Shown: positions 1-9,983, counted from the first letter of the stretch. The stretch: 64,000 nt of DNA from Thioalkalivibrio thiocyanodenitrificans ARhD 1 (GCF_000378965.1 NZ_KB900536.1:2853407-2917406); one strand, 5' to 3'. Made by a program: numbers and translations. The notes: generated from the sequence alone by a model not told the origin.

Positions 1-1407
1 CGCCGGGGCTCGCGTGCACCGCTGCCGGAACTGTCCGAGCTGGACGTGGTGCGTCATTACACCCGGCTGTCCCAGAAGAACTTCTCCATCGACACGCAGT
101 TCTATCCACTGGGCTCCTGCACCATGAAGTACAACCCGCGGGCCTGCAACAGCCTGGCCATGCTGCCCGGTTTCCTGGATCGGCATCCGCTCGCGCCCGA
201 ATCGTGCAGCCAGGGCTATCTGGCCTGCATGCACGAATTGCAGGAGATGCTGACGGATGTCACGGGCATGAAGGGCGGAGTCTCCCTGACACCCATGGCG
301 GGCGCCCAGGGCGAGTTCGCCGGCGTGGCCATGATTCGCGCCTACCATGATGCCCGCAAGGACACGGCGCGCACCGAGATCCTGGTGCCCGACGCCGCCC
401 ACGGCACCAATCCGGCCACGGCGACCATGTGCGGGTACACGGTGCGCGAGATCCCCACCGACGATTCCGGTGACGTGGACATGGATGCCCTGCAGGCGGC
501 GCTGGGTCCGCATACGGCGGGCATCATGCTCACCAACCCGTCCACGCTGGGCGTGTTCGAGCGGCGCATCAAGGAGATCGCCGATCTGGTGCACCAGGCC
601 GGCGGCCTGCTTTACTACGACGGCGCGAATCTGAACGCCATTCTCGGCAAGGTGCGCCCCGGCGATATGGGTTTCGACGTGATCCACATGAACCTGCACA
701 AGACCTTCTCGACGCCCCACGGCGGCGGCGGTCCGGGTGCCGGTGCCGTGGGAGTGAGCGAACGCCTGCGGCCCTTCATGCCCATCCCGGTGGTGGCCCG
801 GGACGAGGACGGACGCTATCGCTGGCTCACCGAGAAGGACCTGCCCCAGTCCATCGGACGGCTGTCCGCATTTGCGGGCAATGCCGGTGTGCTGCTGCGT
901 GCCTATGTCTACATGCGCATGCTGGGCCGTGCGGGTATGTCCCGGGTGGCGGATTTCTCCACCCTAAACGCCAACTACGTGATGGCCCGCCTCAGGGAGA
1001 GGGGTTTCGAACTGGCCTTCCCGGATCGCCGTGCGACGCACGAGTTCATCGTCACCCTCAAACGGCTTGCCAAAGAGACGGAGGTCACCGCCATGGACGT
1101 GGCCAAGCGCCTGCTGGATTACGACTATCATGCCCCCACCACGTACTTCCCGCTGCTGGTGCCCGAGTGCCTGCTGATCGAACCCACGGAGACCGAGAGC
1201 AAGGAGACCCTGGACGGCTTCGTGGATGCCATGGCGCAGATCCTGGAGGAGGCCCGCACCACGCCCGACAAGGTCAAGGGCGCCCCCTACACGCAGCCGA
1301 ACCGGCGTTTCGACGAGGTGCGTGCCGCCCGTGAGTTGGACGTGGTCTGGCAGCCGCGCTCAGGCACCGGAGACAGCGACCCGCCCGGGCCGGGCATGTC
1401 CGGCTGA
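1..1407 (+). CDS. gcvPB: Glycine dehydrogenase (decarboxylating) subunit 2, 5'-truncated by window edge
   Basis: C-terminal half of the split P-protein of the glycine cleavage system, a PLP enzyme that decarboxylates glycine and passes the aminomethyl group to the lipoyl H-protein. The frame is open from base 1, so the start lies outside the window; little is missing, since the family begins about 40 residues before the [14 protein letters not shown] stretch seen here. The PLP-lysine motif [16 protein letters not shown] is present with its Lys codon at 700-702, as is the early [16 protein letters not shown] block. The stop overlaps the dgkA start (TGATG). A gcvPA partner would be expected just upstream. 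Confident family assignment. Confidence 0.96.
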   Translation, partial: RRGSRAPLPELSELDVVRHYTRLSQKNFSIDTQFYPLGSCTMKYNPRACNSLAMLPGFLDRHPLAPESCSQGYLACMHELQEMLTDVTGMKGGVSLTPMAGAQGEFAGVAMIRAYHDARKDTARTEILVPDAAHGTNPATATMCGYTVREIPTDDSGDVDMDALQAALGPHTAGIMLTNPSTLGVFERRIKEIADLVHQAGGLLYYDGANLNAILGKVRPGDMGFDVIHMNLHKTFSTPHGGGGPGAGAVGVSERLRPFMPIPVVARDEDGRYRWLTEKDLPQSIGRLSAFAGNAGVLLRAYVYMRMLGRAGMSRVADFSTLNANYVMARLRERGFELAFPDRRATHEFIVTLKRLAKETEVTAMDVAKRLLDYDYHAPTTYFPLLVPECLLIEPTETESKETLDGFVDAMAQILEEARTTPDKVKGAPYTQPNRRFDEVRAARELDVVWQPRSGTGDSDPPGPGMSG

Positions 1408-1766
1408 TGGCCTACAGCGGCGACCGTGGCCTGACGCGCATCGTCAGGGCCGTGGGCTACTCCTGGACCGGATTGTGCGCCGCGGTCCGGCACGAGGCGG
1501 CGTTTCGCCAGGAGTTGCTGGTGGTGGTGCCGGCCGTGCCCCTGGCGCTCTGGCTGGGCGAGACGGGTGTCGAGCGCGCCCTGCTGGTGGGCAGTCTGCT
1601 GCTGGTGCTCATCGTGGAACTGCTCAACTCCGCCATCGAGGCCGCCATCGACCGGTTTGGCGGCGAGGTGCATGAACTCTCCGCGCGTGCCAAGGACTTC
1701 GGGTCTGCGGCGGTGCTTCTCTCCCTGATCAACGCCGTGGTGGTGTGGCTGCTGGTGCTCCTGTAG
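1407..1766 (+). CDS. dgkA: Diacylglycerol kinase (prokaryotic, integral membrane)
   Basis: Small inner-membrane kinase that phosphorylates diacylglycerol to phosphatidate, recycling lipid by-products of envelope synthesis. At 119 residues it has the normal family length. It contains an amphipathic N-terminus, three hydrophobic helices (about 36-50, 57-75 and 98-118) and the signature VELLNSAIEAAIDRFG followed by SARAKDFGSAAV, which holds the catalytic and Mg-ATP-binding acidic residues. The ATG overlaps the gcvPB stop by one base, so translation is probably coupled to the glycine cleavage gene even though the functions are unrelated. Confidence 0.95.
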   Translation: MAYSGDRGLTRIVRAVGYSWTGLCAAVRHEAAFRQELLVVVPAVPLALWLGETGVERALLVGSLLLVLIVELLNSAIEAAIDRFGGEVHELSARAKDFGSAAVLLSLINAVVVWLLVLL

Positions 1767-2036
1767 CCCGGATGCTGAAAGCCTTTCAATCCCTTCACCC
1801 GTGATGTCTGCCGGCCATGGCCGTTCAGAAGCTGCATTGATCCGATCCGGCGTGGTCTTCGTGAGCGTCGTGGCTCAAACTCCGTCGCAACCCGGGCTGC
1901 ATCGCCGATTCACCCGGGCCGCGCGTCCGATGCGACTGCTATAGTCTTGTGACACTGACATGCGGTTTCTGTGTGCGCACCCCCGTGCTCCGACCGCGTC
2001 ATCATCGAGGCAACCTTACACTGGAGGAGAAATCAC

Positions 2037-2531
2037 ATGACGATCATTCGTTCGCTGTTGCTTGGCACCGCCATCATGACGGCCGGCGCCGCCCAGGCCG
2101 ATGCCCCGGTCACCCTGGACATCAAGCGCCTGACACTGGAGATGGCGTACCAGATTGCCCACGCCACACTGGAGGCCTGCCGCGCCGAAGGCGTGAACGT
2201 GGCTGTCACCGTGGTGGATCGGGGCGGGCATCCCCAGGTGGTGCTGCGCGATACCCTGGCCATGGACCTGACGCTGGAGATCTCGAAGCAGAAGGCCTAC
2301 ACAGCCATGTCCTTCAACGCCCCGCTGTCGGATATGGAGGACCGGTTCACCAAGCCCTTCCAGGTGGGTAAGGTGCAGGGCATCGTGTTCTCGGCGGGCG
2401 GACTTCCTATCCATGTGGCCGGCTCCATTGTCGGCGGTGTGGGCGTGAGCGGCGCGCCAAGCGGAGAACTGGACGAGCGTTGCGCGGCCGCCGGCATCGA
2501 CTCGGTGCAGTTCGAGCTCGAGATGGGATGA
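2037..2531 (+). CDS. GlcG/HbpS-family (DUF336) periplasmic protein
   Basis: 164-residue protein with a cleavable signal (first ~21 residues, ending AGAAQA) and one GlcG/HbpS domain, seen in AVTVVDRGGHPQVVLRD, SKQKAYTA and GGLPIHVAGSIVGGVGVSG. Members of this family bind heme or small ligands, and several are linked to glycolate or heme use; the ligand here is unknown. The ATG at 2037 was chosen because GGAGGA lies about 7 bases upstream and because it starts exactly at a signal peptide; a longer upstream reading would bury the signal. The stop codon lies inside the GATGAAG heptad repeat that separates this gene from convergent znuA. It stands alone, with 270 bases of spacer before it. Confidence 0.85.
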   Translation: MTIIRSLLLGTAIMTAGAAQADAPVTLDIKRLTLEMAYQIAHATLEACRAEGVNVAVTVVDRGGHPQVVLRDTLAMDLTLEISKQKAYTAMSFNAPLSDMEDRFTKPFQVGKVQGIVFSAGGLPIHVAGSIVGGVGVSGAPSGELDERCAAAGIDSVQFELEMG

Positions 2532-2632
2532 AGGGCGAGGATGAAGGATGAAGGCAGGGCATGCCCCTCCCCGATGCTTTCGCTGAAGCAGGGTTTTATT
2601 CATCCTTCGTCCTTCATCCTTCATCCTTCATC
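2526..2632. repeat. Inverted GATGAAG/CTTCATC heptad repeats between convergent genes
   Basis: Left arm 2526-2554 carries degenerate GATGAAG units. Right arm 2600-2632 carries four CTTCATC-type units in inverted orientation. The arms can pair into a long hairpin. The stops of both flanking genes (TGA at 2529-2531 on +, TGA at 2621-2623 on -) lie within the arms, and the last residues of ZnuA (DEG) are repeat-encoded. A bidirectional terminator role is possible. Confidence 0.75.
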
Positions 2633-3613
2633 AATAAGACAGTCGATCAGGCTGTCGGCCATGTTGCGCAGCAGCTGTTCATAGCCCTCGAGGCCGGAGG
2701 GGAGGTCCGCGCCCAGGGGGTCCAGGATGCCCGCGCGGGCGGGGGTGCCTTCGGTGACCGTGGCCACGATGGCCGGACGGAACTGAGGCTCGCTGAACAC
2801 ACACAGTACATCGGCCTCCGCGAGGCGCTGGCGGATCTCCTGCACTCGCCGGGCCCCCGGCGCCCGGGACGGATCCACGGTGATGGAACCGGCCGGCGTC
2901 AGCCCGAAGTGGCGCTCGAAGTACTGGTAGGCATCGTGGAACACGATGAAGGGACGCCCCTGTACGGGTGCCAGGCGTTGTGCCAGGTCCTGCTCCAGAT
3001 GCCCCAGCCGCCCCAGCAGCTGATCCATGTTGTCCCGATACGCGCCGGCGTTGCCCGGGTCGCGTTCCGCCAGCATCCCCGCCACATGGCGCACGATGCG
3101 GCGTGCGTTCTCCGGAGAGAGCCAGGCATGGGCGTCCGGTGCACCCCGGTCATCGCCATGTGCTGCGGCGTGGTCGTGACCGTGACCGTGATCGTGACCG
3201 TGACCGTGGTCGTGGGTCTCCCAGATGCCGCCGCTGCGTACCGGATAGGTCACCAGATCCGCGTCATGCAGCAATGCGATGCGGTGCGCATCCGGCGGCA
3301 GCCCGGAAAGGGGGCGCACCAGGAAATTCTCCAGTTCGGGGCCTACCCAGATCACCACCTGCGCCTCCTGCAGGCTGCGCATTCCGGAAGGGCGCAGGGC
3401 ATAGTCGTGGGGCGATGCGCCGCCGGGTACCAGAAGTACCGGTTCGGAGATCCCCCGGGTCACCCCCATGACCAGATCGTGTATGGGCTTGATGCTGACG
3501 ACAACGCGCGGCGGTTCCTGGGCCCCGGCGGCGGACATGGCGAGGACAAGGACACACAGGCACAGGACAAGGCGGGAAAGCGGTGTTAGTCTCGGGGCAT
3601 ACCAGCGCGGCAT
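2621..3613 (-). CDS. znuA: Zinc ABC transporter periplasmic zinc-binding protein
   Basis: Cluster A-I solute-binding protein that captures Zn(II) in the periplasm for the ZnuBC permease. It has an N-terminal signal ending near AMSAAGA. An early His in SIKPIHDLVMGV, a His-rich loop (HDHGHGHDHGHGHDH, about residues 134-152), a further His in HAWLSPENARRI and another in FHDAYQYFERHFG supply the expected zinc ligands. The 330-residue length is normal. It is divergent from znuC across a 107-base spacer containing a Zur-type operator, so repression by zinc-loaded Zur is likely. Its 3' end runs into the CTTCATC repeat, which supplies the stop codon. Confidence 0.95.
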   Translation of the reverse strand: MPRWYAPRLTPLSRLVLCLCVLVLAMSAAGAQEPPRVVVSIKPIHDLVMGVTRGISEPVLLVPGGASPHDYALRPSGMRSLQEAQVVIWVGPELENFLVRPLSGLPPDAHRIALLHDADLVTYPVRSGGIWETHDHGHGHDHGHGHDHAAAHGDDRGAPDAHAWLSPENARRIVRHVAGMLAERDPGNAGAYRDNMDQLLGRLGHLEQDLAQRLAPVQGRPFIVFHDAYQYFERHFGLTPAGSITVDPSRAPGARRVQEIRQRLAEADVLCVFSEPQFRPAIVATVTEGTPARAGILDPLGADLPSGLEGYEQLLRNMADSLIDCLIDEG

Positions 3614-3644
3614 GAGACGGTCTCCATGGGAGTTCGTTTATGGG

Positions 3645-3659
3645 TGTAATAGTATAACA
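3645..3659. promoter_or_regulatory. Zur box
   Basis: TGTAATAGTATAACA is a 15-base palindrome with one mismatch to the gammaproteobacterial Zur core TGTTATANTATAACA. It lies midway between the divergent znuA and znuC starts, so one operator can control both transcripts. The site is an AT-rich island in very GC-rich DNA. Confidence 0.88.
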
Positions 3660-3720
3660 GCCATGCCCGTCGTCCAGTCGGGCAATCAGACCCGGTGGAT
3701 TGTCTGTCAAGGAGCCTGCC

Positions 3721-4512
3721 GTGAGTGGTCGGGAAACAAGCGTTTCAGGCGCGGCGCCTCTGGTGGAGGCGCGCGGCGTGGAACTGGTATTGGGCGGGCG
3801 GCGGATCCTCCATCATGTGGATCTGACCGTGCAGCCGGGCCAGATTGTCACCCTGATCGGTCCCAACGGCGCGGGCAAGACCTGCCTCGTGCGGGTGCTG
3901 TTGGGCCTGCTGACCCAGACGGGCGGGCGGGTGACCCGTGCGCCCGGTCTGAAGGTGGGTTACATGCCCCAGCGTGTGCTGGTGGACGAGGTACTGCCCA
4001 TTACCGTGGGGCGTTTTCTCACCCTGGGAGGTCGGGCCGGGCGCAGGCGCCAGCGTGAAGTGCTCGAGGAGACCGGCGTGGCGCATCTGATGGATCAACC
4101 CATCCAGTCGGTGTCCGGCGGCGAGATGCAAAGGGTGCTGCTGGCGCGTGCCCTGTTGCGCGAGCCGGACCTGCTGGTGCTGGACGAGCCCGCTCAGGGT
4201 GTGGATGTGGGCGGCCAGGGAGAGGTGTTTCGTCTGATTGCCGGGCTGCGCGAACGCTACGGCTGTGGCGTGCTCCTGGTCTCCCACGAGTTGCACCTGG
4301 TGATGGCCGCGGCGGATGCGGTGGTCTGCCTGAACCAGCATGTGTGCTGCACCGGCCGCCCCGAGGCGGTCAGCCGCCACCCGGAATACCTCAGGCTGTT
4401 CGGCGATCCCTCGGAGGCCATAGGGCTGGCAGTCTATGCACATGATCACGACCACCGCCACGACCTGCACGGCCGCGTGGTAGAAAATGAAAAGCAGCAG
4501 GAAACGCCATGA
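3721..4512 (+). CDS. znuC: Zinc ABC transporter ATP-binding protein
   Basis: ATPase that powers zinc import through ZnuB. It has Walker A GPNGAGKT, the signature SGGEMQRVLLARALL, Walker B LLVLDEPAQGVD, and a switch histidine in LVSHELHLV. The GTG at 3721 was chosen because AAGGAG sits 6 bases upstream (3709-3714); a TTG at 3700 in the same frame has no such site. The C-terminus ends in a His/Asp-rich tail (HDHDHRHDLHG), common in ZnuC proteins and possibly zinc-sensing. It forms an operon with znuB 45 bases downstream, the gap being filled by a TTGCCAC repeat. Confidence 0.95.
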   Translation: MSGRETSVSGAAPLVEARGVELVLGGRRILHHVDLTVQPGQIVTLIGPNGAGKTCLVRVLLGLLTQTGGRVTRAPGLKVGYMPQRVLVDEVLPITVGRFLTLGGRAGRRRQREVLEETGVAHLMDQPIQSVSGGEMQRVLLARALLREPDLLVLDEPAQGVDVGGQGEVFRLIAGLRERYGCGVLLVSHELHLVMAAADAVVCLNQHVCCTGRPEAVSRHPEYLRLFGDPSEAIGLAVYAHDHDHRHDLHGRVVENEKQQETP

Positions 4513-4519
4513 AGCCGCC

Positions 4520-4547
4520 TTGCCACTTGCCACTTGCCACTTGCCAC
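4520..4547 (+). repeat. Perfect (TTGCCAC)x4 tandem heptad repeat
   Basis: Four exact copies of TTGCCAC fill most of the znuC-znuB gap and end ten bases before the znuB ATG. This is one of several heptameric repeat families in the window, and it displaces any normal ribosome-binding site from znuB. Confidence 0.9.
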
Positions 4548-4557
4548 TGCCTTTAAG

Positions 4558-5358
4558 ATGGACGATTTCATCCTCAGAGCGCTGATGGGCGGCATGGCGG
4601 TGGCCCTGGTGGCGGGACCGCTGGGTGCCTTCGTGGTGTGGCGGCGCATGGCCTATTTCGGAGACACCCTGGCCCATTCGGCCCTGTTGGGAGTCGCGCT
4701 GGGTTTTCTGCTGGGCATCAGCATGAATCTGACGGTGATCGCCCTGTGCACCGGGCTTGCGGTCCTGCTGGTGCTTCTGCAGCGCCAGCGGCGGCTGGCC
4801 AGCGACACCCTGCTCGGCATCCTCGCGCACAGCACGCTATCCCTTGGCCTCGTGGCCGTGGCCTTTCTGGAAGGCGTGCGCATCGACCTCATGGGTTACC
4901 TGTTCGGTGACATCCTGGCGGTCTCCCAGACGGACCTGGCGTGGATCTTCGGCGGCGGCCTGCTGGCGCTGCTGTTGCTGGCCGTCCTGTGGCGCCCCCT
5001 GCTGGCCATGACGGTGCACGAGGATCTGGCCCGCGTCGAGGGCGTCCCCGTGATGTGGGTCAGTCTGGGTTTCATGCTGCTGATTGCGGTGGTGATCGCC
5101 GTGGCCATGAAGGTGGTGGGCATCCTGCTGATCACCTCGCTGATGATCATCCCGGCCGCCACCGCCCGACGGCTTGCCGCCACGCCGGAACAGATGGCGG
5201 TGCTGGCGGGCGTGTTCGGTGCGCTGGCCGTGGCGGGTGGGGTGGCCGGATCACTGCAATGGGATACCCCGACGGGTCCGAGCATCGTGGTGGCGGCCGC
5301 CGCGTTGTTCGTGGTGGTCTATATCGTGCCTGGGCGGCGGTTTCGTCAAGCCGGCTGA
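4558..5358 (+). CDS. znuB: Zinc ABC transporter permease
   Basis: Polytopic inner-membrane channel subunit of the high-affinity zinc importer, ABC-3 family. 266 residues with about eight hydrophobic helices and the family features PLGAFVVWRRMAYFGDTLAHSALLGVALG near the N-terminus and AMKVVGILLITSLMIIPAATARRL near the C-terminus. ATG 4558 begins MDDFILRALMGG, the usual start of the family; an upstream TTG reading would translate the TTGCCAC repeat. It probably depends on the Zur-controlled znuC transcript. Confidence 0.95.
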   Translation: MDDFILRALMGGMAVALVAGPLGAFVVWRRMAYFGDTLAHSALLGVALGFLLGISMNLTVIALCTGLAVLLVLLQRQRRLASDTLLGILAHSTLSLGLVAVAFLEGVRIDLMGYLFGDILAVSQTDLAWIFGGGLLALLLLAVLWRPLLAMTVHEDLARVEGVPVMWVSLGFMLLIAVVIAVAMKVVGILLITSLMIIPAATARRLAATPEQMAVLAGVFGALAVAGGVAGSLQWDTPTGPSIVVAAAALFVVVYIVPGRRFRQAG

Positions 5359-5404
5359 AGCGCTGTGGCGACGCTGGGAAGCAGGAGACCTGCCGCTTCA
5401 GGCC

Positions 5405-5905
5405 TTATACCCTGCCTCTGTCTTCATCGCGCTCCAGCAGGATGAACGTGTACGGATAGGCGTTCCTTTCGTCCGGCCCGTGTTCCTCGCGGCGCACTTC
5501 CCGCCAGTCGTCACCGATCCCGGGGAACCAGGTGTCGCCCTCGAATGCGTGGTCGATGCGGGTGAGATGGATCCGGTCGGCCCGGGGCAGCGTGTCCGCA
5601 AAGAGCCGGGCGCCGCCGATCACGAACAGCTCAGGCGCATCGCCCGCCGCCCGAATCCCTTCGTCGACGGAATGCACCACGATCGCACCTTCGGCCCGGT
5701 AATCCGGGTCGGAAGTGATGACGATGCTGGTACGCCCCGGCAGTGGTCTGCCGATGGATTCCCAGGTCCTGCGCCCCATGAGCATGGGTGCCCCCATGGT
5801 GGTGCGTTTGAAGAATGCCAGGTCCGCGGGCAGGTGCCAGGGCAGTTGATTGTTGCGGCCGATGAGGTTGTTGCGGTCGACGGCAACGATGAGGGAGAGT
5901 TTCAT
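5405..5905 (-). CDS. folA: Dihydrofolate reductase
   Basis: Reduces dihydrofolate to tetrahydrofolate with NADPH, regenerating the folate consumed by the thymidylate synthase encoded just upstream on the same strand. 166 residues with MKLSLIVAVDRNNLIGRNN, the active-site LPWHLPADLAFFKRTTMG, MGRRTWESIG and the NADPH-site VIGGARLF. ATG 5905 was preferred to an in-frame start six codons earlier because MKLSLIVAVD is the family N-terminus. thyA ends 48 bases upstream; that spacer is a heptad-type repeat stretch. Confidence 0.96.
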   Translation of the reverse strand: MKLSLIVAVDRNNLIGRNNQLPWHLPADLAFFKRTTMGAPMLMGRRTWESIGRPLPGRTSIVITSDPDYRAEGAIVVHSVDEGIRAAGDAPELFVIGGARLFADTLPRADRIHLTRIDHAFEGDTWFPGIGDDWREVRREEHGPDERNAYPYTFILLERDEDRGRV

Positions 5906-5953
5906 GTCAGTGGCAAGTCTCAAGTCTCAAGGTTAGCCGGTGTTCCTTGCCAC

Positions 5954-6787
5954 TTATATCGCTACCGGTGCCTTGATATGCGGATGGGCCTGGTAGCCTT
6001 CCAGGGTGAAATCCTCGAACCTGAAATCAAACAATGACCTCACCTCCGGATTCAGGCGCATCTCCGGCAGGCCAAAGGGCGCCCGGGAGAGCTGTTCGCG
6101 GGCCTGTTCGAGATGGTTGGCGTAGAGGTGCACGTCGCCGAAGGTGTGCACGAAATCGCCGGGTTGAAGATCGGTGACCTGGGCCACCATGAGGGTGAGC
6201 AGGGCGTAGGAGGCAATGTTGAAGGGCACGCCCAGGAACACGTCGGCGCTTCGCTGGTACAGCTGGCAGGAGAGCCGGCCATCGGCCACATAGAACTGGA
6301 AAAAGGTGTGACAGGGGGCCAGCGCCATGCGCCCGGCCCGGGCATTGTCCCGGGGTGATACCCCTTCATCCGGCAGGTCCGCCACGTTCCATGCACTGAC
6401 GATCAGGCGCCGGGAATCGGGCCGGGTGCGGATCTGCTCCACCACCTGGCTGATCTGGTCCACATGGTGTCCGTCCGGCGTGGGCCAGGCCCGCCACTGA
6501 TGCCCGTACACCGGGCCCAGTTCACCGTCCTCGGTGGCCCACTCATCCCAGATGCGCACGCCGTTCTCCTTCAGGTAGGCGATGTTGGTCTCGCCCTTCA
6601 GGAACCAGAGCAGCTCGTGGATGATGGACTTCAGGTGCAGCTTCTTGGTGGTCACCAGGGGGAAGCCCTGCGCGAGGTCGAAGCGCATCTGGTGGCCGAA
6701 CAGGGAACGGGTGCCGGTGCCGGTGCGGTCGGATTTCTCCGTGCCCTGTTCCAGCAGCATGCGCATGAGATCGAGGTACTGTTTCAT
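5954..6787 (-). CDS. thyA: Thymidylate synthase
   Basis: Methylates dUMP to dTMP using methylene-tetrahydrofolate. 277 residues, slightly longer than the 264-residue E. coli enzyme because of an insertion ([15 protein letters not shown]) just before the catalytic block [14 protein letters not shown], a variation seen in other members. The nucleophilic Cys, the dUMP phosphate-binding [16 protein letters not shown] and the folate-binding C-terminus [10 protein letters not shown] are intact. It is transcribed with folA immediately downstream, pairing the enzyme with the reductase that recycles its cofactor; lgt is the upstream neighbour on the same strand. Confidence 0.97.
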   Translation of the reverse strand: MKQYLDLMRMLLEQGTEKSDRTGTGTRSLFGHQMRFDLAQGFPLVTTKKLHLKSIIHELLWFLKGETNIAYLKENGVRIWDEWATEDGELGPVYGHQWRAWPTPDGHHVDQISQVVEQIRTRPDSRRLIVSAWNVADLPDEGVSPRDNARAGRMALAPCHTFFQFYVADGRLSCQLYQRSADVFLGVPFNIASYALLTLMVAQVTDLQPGDFVHTFGDVHLYANHLEQAREQLSRAPFGLPEMRLNPEVRSLFDFRFEDFTLEGYQAHPHIKAPVAI

Positions 6788-6886
6788 AAGGGTGGATGCC
6801 AGTGCGAAGGTTCAATAAGGCTGCCAGACACGGACCATGCCCACCGGACTTCTCCGGATCCGGCGGCGAGGCGGCCACCGCCCACC

Positions 6887-7678
6887 CTAGGGGTGCGATG
6901 GCTGCCGGTAGGCCCAGAACATGATAGCGGCTCCGGCGAGGACCATGGGGGCCGTCAGCACCTGTCCCATGGTCAGCCAGCCGAAGGCGATGTAGCCGAT
7001 GTGCGCATCGGGTTCGCGCACGAATTCCACCAGGAACCGGAACACGCCGTAGCTGATCAGGAACAGGCCGGAGACGGCACCCACCGGGCGCCGGTGCCGG
7101 GAGAACAGCCACAGGATGACGAACAGGGCGAGCCCCTCCAGCGCAGCCTGGTAGAGCTGGGAGGGGTGGCGGGGCAGCATGTCGGCGGCCGGGAAGACCA
7201 TGGCCCAGGGGAGGTCCGTGGGTTTTCCCCACAGCTCACCGTTGATCCAGTTGCCGATGCGCCCGGTGCCCAGACCGATGGCGACCAGCGGCGCGATGAA
7301 ATCGGTGACCTGGAAGAACCGGGCGCCCAGCTTGCGGCCGTAAAGCCAGGAGGCCAGCAGCACGCCGATCAGGCCGCCGTGGAAGCTCATGCCCCCTTCC
7401 CAGACCCGAACGATCAGCAGCGGGTCCGCCATCCAGGCGCCGAAGTTGTAGAACAGCACATAGCCGATGCGCCCGCCCAGGATGAGACCGATCACGCCGT
7501 AGAACAGGGCGTCGCCCACCTGCTCAGGCTTCAGGGGGCTCCATGGCTTGCGGGCGTGGATGCGTCCCACCCACCAGAAGCCGGCGAAGCCCACCAGGTA
7601 CATGAGGCCGTACCAGTGGATGCTGATGGGCCCCAGGCTGATGGCCACCGGATCGATGAAGGGGTGCGTGGGATACAT
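6887..7678 (-). CDS. lgt: Prolipoprotein diacylglyceryl transferase
   Basis: Inner-membrane enzyme that transfers diacylglycerol from phosphatidylglycerol to the lipobox Cys of prolipoproteins, the first step of lipoprotein maturation. 263 residues, about seven hydrophobic segments, and the signature [21 protein letters not shown], with [10 protein letters not shown] and the [12 protein letters not shown] block also present. It is first in a likely lgt-thyA-folA run on the minus strand, an arrangement common in gammaproteobacteria. The 248-base region upstream is shared with a divergent gene. Confidence 0.96.
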   Translation of the reverse strand: MYPTHPFIDPVAISLGPISIHWYGLMYLVGFAGFWWVGRIHARKPWSPLKPEQVGDALFYGVIGLILGGRIGYVLFYNFGAWMADPLLIVRVWEGGMSFHGGLIGVLLASWLYGRKLGARFFQVTDFIAPLVAIGLGTGRIGNWINGELWGKPTDLPWAMVFPAADMLPRHPSQLYQAALEGLALFVILWLFSRHRRPVGAVSGLFLISYGVFRFLVEFVREPDAHIGYIAFGWLTMGQVLTAPMVLAGAAIMFWAYRQPSHP

Positions 7679-7690
7679 GGGTCCGCGAGG

Positions 7691-7717
7691 TTGAAGGTTC
7701 AGGGTTCAGGATTCAAG
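7691..7717. repeat. Short GGTTCA(A/G) heptad repeat
   Basis: GAAGGTTCAGGGTTCAGGATTCAAG is a degenerate three- to four-unit version of the GTTCAAR heptad that is expanded at 54348-54446. It lies just upstream of the lgt start. Confidence 0.6.
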
Positions 7718-7926
7718 TGCAAGGCCAGAGGATACCCCAAACGCGCTCCCCGAATCCTGCGACTTGAACAGGTCCTTGCGTGGTCCGGAACGGCGCATCG
7801 GGATCCCCGGCCCCGTGGATTCCCGGCGGCCATTGGGGTTTCGGGACGGGCGCGGACTGGAGGGCTATAGTGCTCCTTCGGGTTGATCGATCTCCTTCGG
7901 CCCGCACCACAGATATGGAACGCCAC

Positions 7927-9963
7927 ATGACGTCAAACCACCGTAACCGACTCGCCCGCGAGACCAGCCCCTACCTGCTTCAGCACGCGGACAATCCCGT
8001 GGACTGGCACCCCTGGGGTGCCGAAGCGCTGGAGAAGGCACGGGCAGAGGACAAGCCCATCCTGCTCTCCATTGGCTACTCCGCCTGTCACTGGTGTCAC
8101 GTGATGGCCCACGAGTCCTTTGAGGACGAGGCCACGGCCGAGGTGATGAACCGCCTGTACGTGAACATCAAGGTGGACCGTGAGGAACGCCCGGACCTGG
8201 ACAAGATCTATCAGACCGCGCACTTCATGCTGAGCCAGCGGGGCGGCGGCTGGCCGCTCACGATGTTTCTCACCCCGGACCAGGTGCCCTTCTTCGGCGG
8301 TACCTACTTCCCGGATACGCCGCGCCATGGCCTGCCCGCCTTTCGCGATCTGCTGGAACGCATCGCCGGCTTCTACCATGAGCGCCGCGGCGAGATTGAA
8401 CGCCAGAACGAGTCCCTGCAGGGGGCGCTGGCGACCCTGTTCACCCCGCAGGGGAGTGATGCGCCCGGTAGCGCCGTGCTGGATACCGTGCGCGCCCAGA
8501 TCGCTCAGCAGTTCGATGAGCGCGATGGCGGCTTCGGCACGCCTCCGAAGTTTCCCCATCCGTCCACGCTCGAACGCCTGTTGCGCCACCATGCCCATGC
8601 CGGTGACGGGAAGGCCCTGGCCATGGCGACGTTCACCCTGGAGAAGATGGCCCGCGGCGGCATGAACGATCAGCTCGCCGGCGGCTTCTGCCGATATTCG
8701 GTGGACGGGCAGTGGATGATCCCCCATTTCGAGAAGATGCTCTACGACAACGGACCGTTGCTGGCACTCTACGCCCAGGCGCATGCCGCCACCGGCGATG
8801 CCGGTTTCGCGGACGTGGCCGAACGCACCGCCCGCTGGGTCATCGACACCATGCGCGCGCCGGAGGGCGGATTCTATTCGGCACTGGACGCGGACTCCGA
8901 GGGTGAGGAAGGCCGTTACTACGTGTGGGAGCCCGATGAGGTGCGTGCATTGCTGCCGGAGGAGGTATATCCCGTGTTCGCCCGGGTCTACGGCCTGGAT
9001 CGCCCGCCCAATTTCGAGGGGAAATGGCACCTGCACACGTACGTGACGCCGGCCGATCTGGCGCAGGATGCAGGCACGGATGCGGCCACGGTGGAGGCCA
9101 TGCTGGAGGCGGCGCGCGCGCCGCTGCTCGCGGCACGCGGGAAACGGGTGCCACCGGGTCTGGACGACAAGGTCCTCACCAGCTGGAACGCGCTGATGAT
9201 CCGGGGCCTCGCCGTGGCGGCCCGGCATCTGGCGCGGCCGGAATGGAGCGATGCCTCCACGGAGGCACTGGACTTCATACGCACGGCGCTCTGGCGTGAC
9301 GGCCGCCTCCTGGCCACGTACAAGAACGGCCAGGCCCGCCTGCCCGCCTATCTGGATGATCACGCCTACCTGCTGGACGCCTGCCTGGAGCTGTTGCAGG
9401 TGCGCTGGCGGGGCGAGGATCTGGCGTTTGCCCGCGAGCTCGCGGACATCCTGCTGGATCACTTCGAGGACAGCGCGCAGGGCGGCTTCTTCTTCACCGC
9501 CGACGATCACGAGGCGCTGATCCAGCGTCCCAAGACCTTCGCGGACGAGTCCATGCCCTCGGGCAACGGCATCGCGGCCCTGGCGCTGGGACGCCTTGGG
9601 CATCTGCTGGGCGAGCCCCGGTATCTCGCCGCCGCGGAACGCACCGTGCAGCTTGCCGCCCCCTTGATGGACCAGGCCCCCATGGCGCATGCGAGTCTCA
9701 TCAGCGCCTTCGAGGAACAGCTGTACCTGCCGAAGCTCGTCATCCTGCGGGGTGAGCCGGCCATCATCGAGACCTGGCGCGAGCGCCTGGAGCGGGACTA
9801 TGCACCGCGCCGCCTGGTGTTCGCCATCCCCGCGGATGCGCCGGACCTGCCCGATTCCCTGGCGGCCAAGGCACCCCGGGGCGAGGCGGTGGCCTATGTC
9901 TGCACCGGCACCACCTGCGGGGAGCCGGTGACGGACCTGGAGGTCCTGGTCGGGCAACTCTGA
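7927..9963 (+). CDS. Thioredoxin-domain protein of the YyaL/SPATA20 (DUF255) family
   Basis: 678-residue cytoplasmic protein. The N-terminal DUF255 thioredoxin-like domain (about residues 1-165) has the motif [18 protein letters not shown], with a CxxC pair, and [13 protein letters not shown]. The remainder is an (alpha/alpha)6 barrel resembling N-acylglucosamine 2-epimerases and glycosidases ([54 protein letters not shown]). The biochemical function of the family is not established. ATG 7927 and ATG 7915 are both possible starts. A TATAGT hexamer about 50 bases upstream may be a -10 element. It is divergent from lgt and followed by a 268-base spacer with nested inverted repeats. Confidence 0.9.
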   Translation: MTSNHRNRLARETSPYLLQHADNPVDWHPWGAEALEKARAEDKPILLSIGYSACHWCHVMAHESFEDEATAEVMNRLYVNIKVDREERPDLDKIYQTAHFMLSQRGGGWPLTMFLTPDQVPFFGGTYFPDTPRHGLPAFRDLLERIAGFYHERRGEIERQNESLQGALATLFTPQGSDAPGSAVLDTVRAQIAQQFDERDGGFGTPPKFPHPSTLERLLRHHAHAGDGKALAMATFTLEKMARGGMNDQLAGGFCRYSVDGQWMIPHFEKMLYDNGPLLALYAQAHAATGDAGFADVAERTARWVIDTMRAPEGGFYSALDADSEGEEGRYYVWEPDEVRALLPEEVYPVFARVYGLDRPPNFEGKWHLHTYVTPADLAQDAGTDAATVEAMLEAARAPLLAARGKRVPPGLDDKVLTSWNALMIRGLAVAARHLARPEWSDASTEALDFIRTALWRDGRLLATYKNGQARLPAYLDDHAYLLDACLELLQVRWRGEDLAFARELADILLDHFEDSAQGGFFFTADDHEALIQRPKTFADESMPSGNGIAALALGRLGHLLGEPRYLAAAERTVQLAAPLMDQAPMAHASLISAFEEQLYLPKLVILRGEPAIIETWRERLERDYAPRRLVFAIPADAPDLPDSLAAKAPRGEAVAYVCTGTTCGEPVTDLEVLVGQL

Positions 9964-9983
9964 TCGAGCAAGGAGAGGCTGTT

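Noticed and set aside
7933-9957. Long minus-strand frame opposite the thioredoxin-domain gene
   Set aside because: Antisense shadow; the plus-strand frame has CHWC and DUF255 blocks over its full length.
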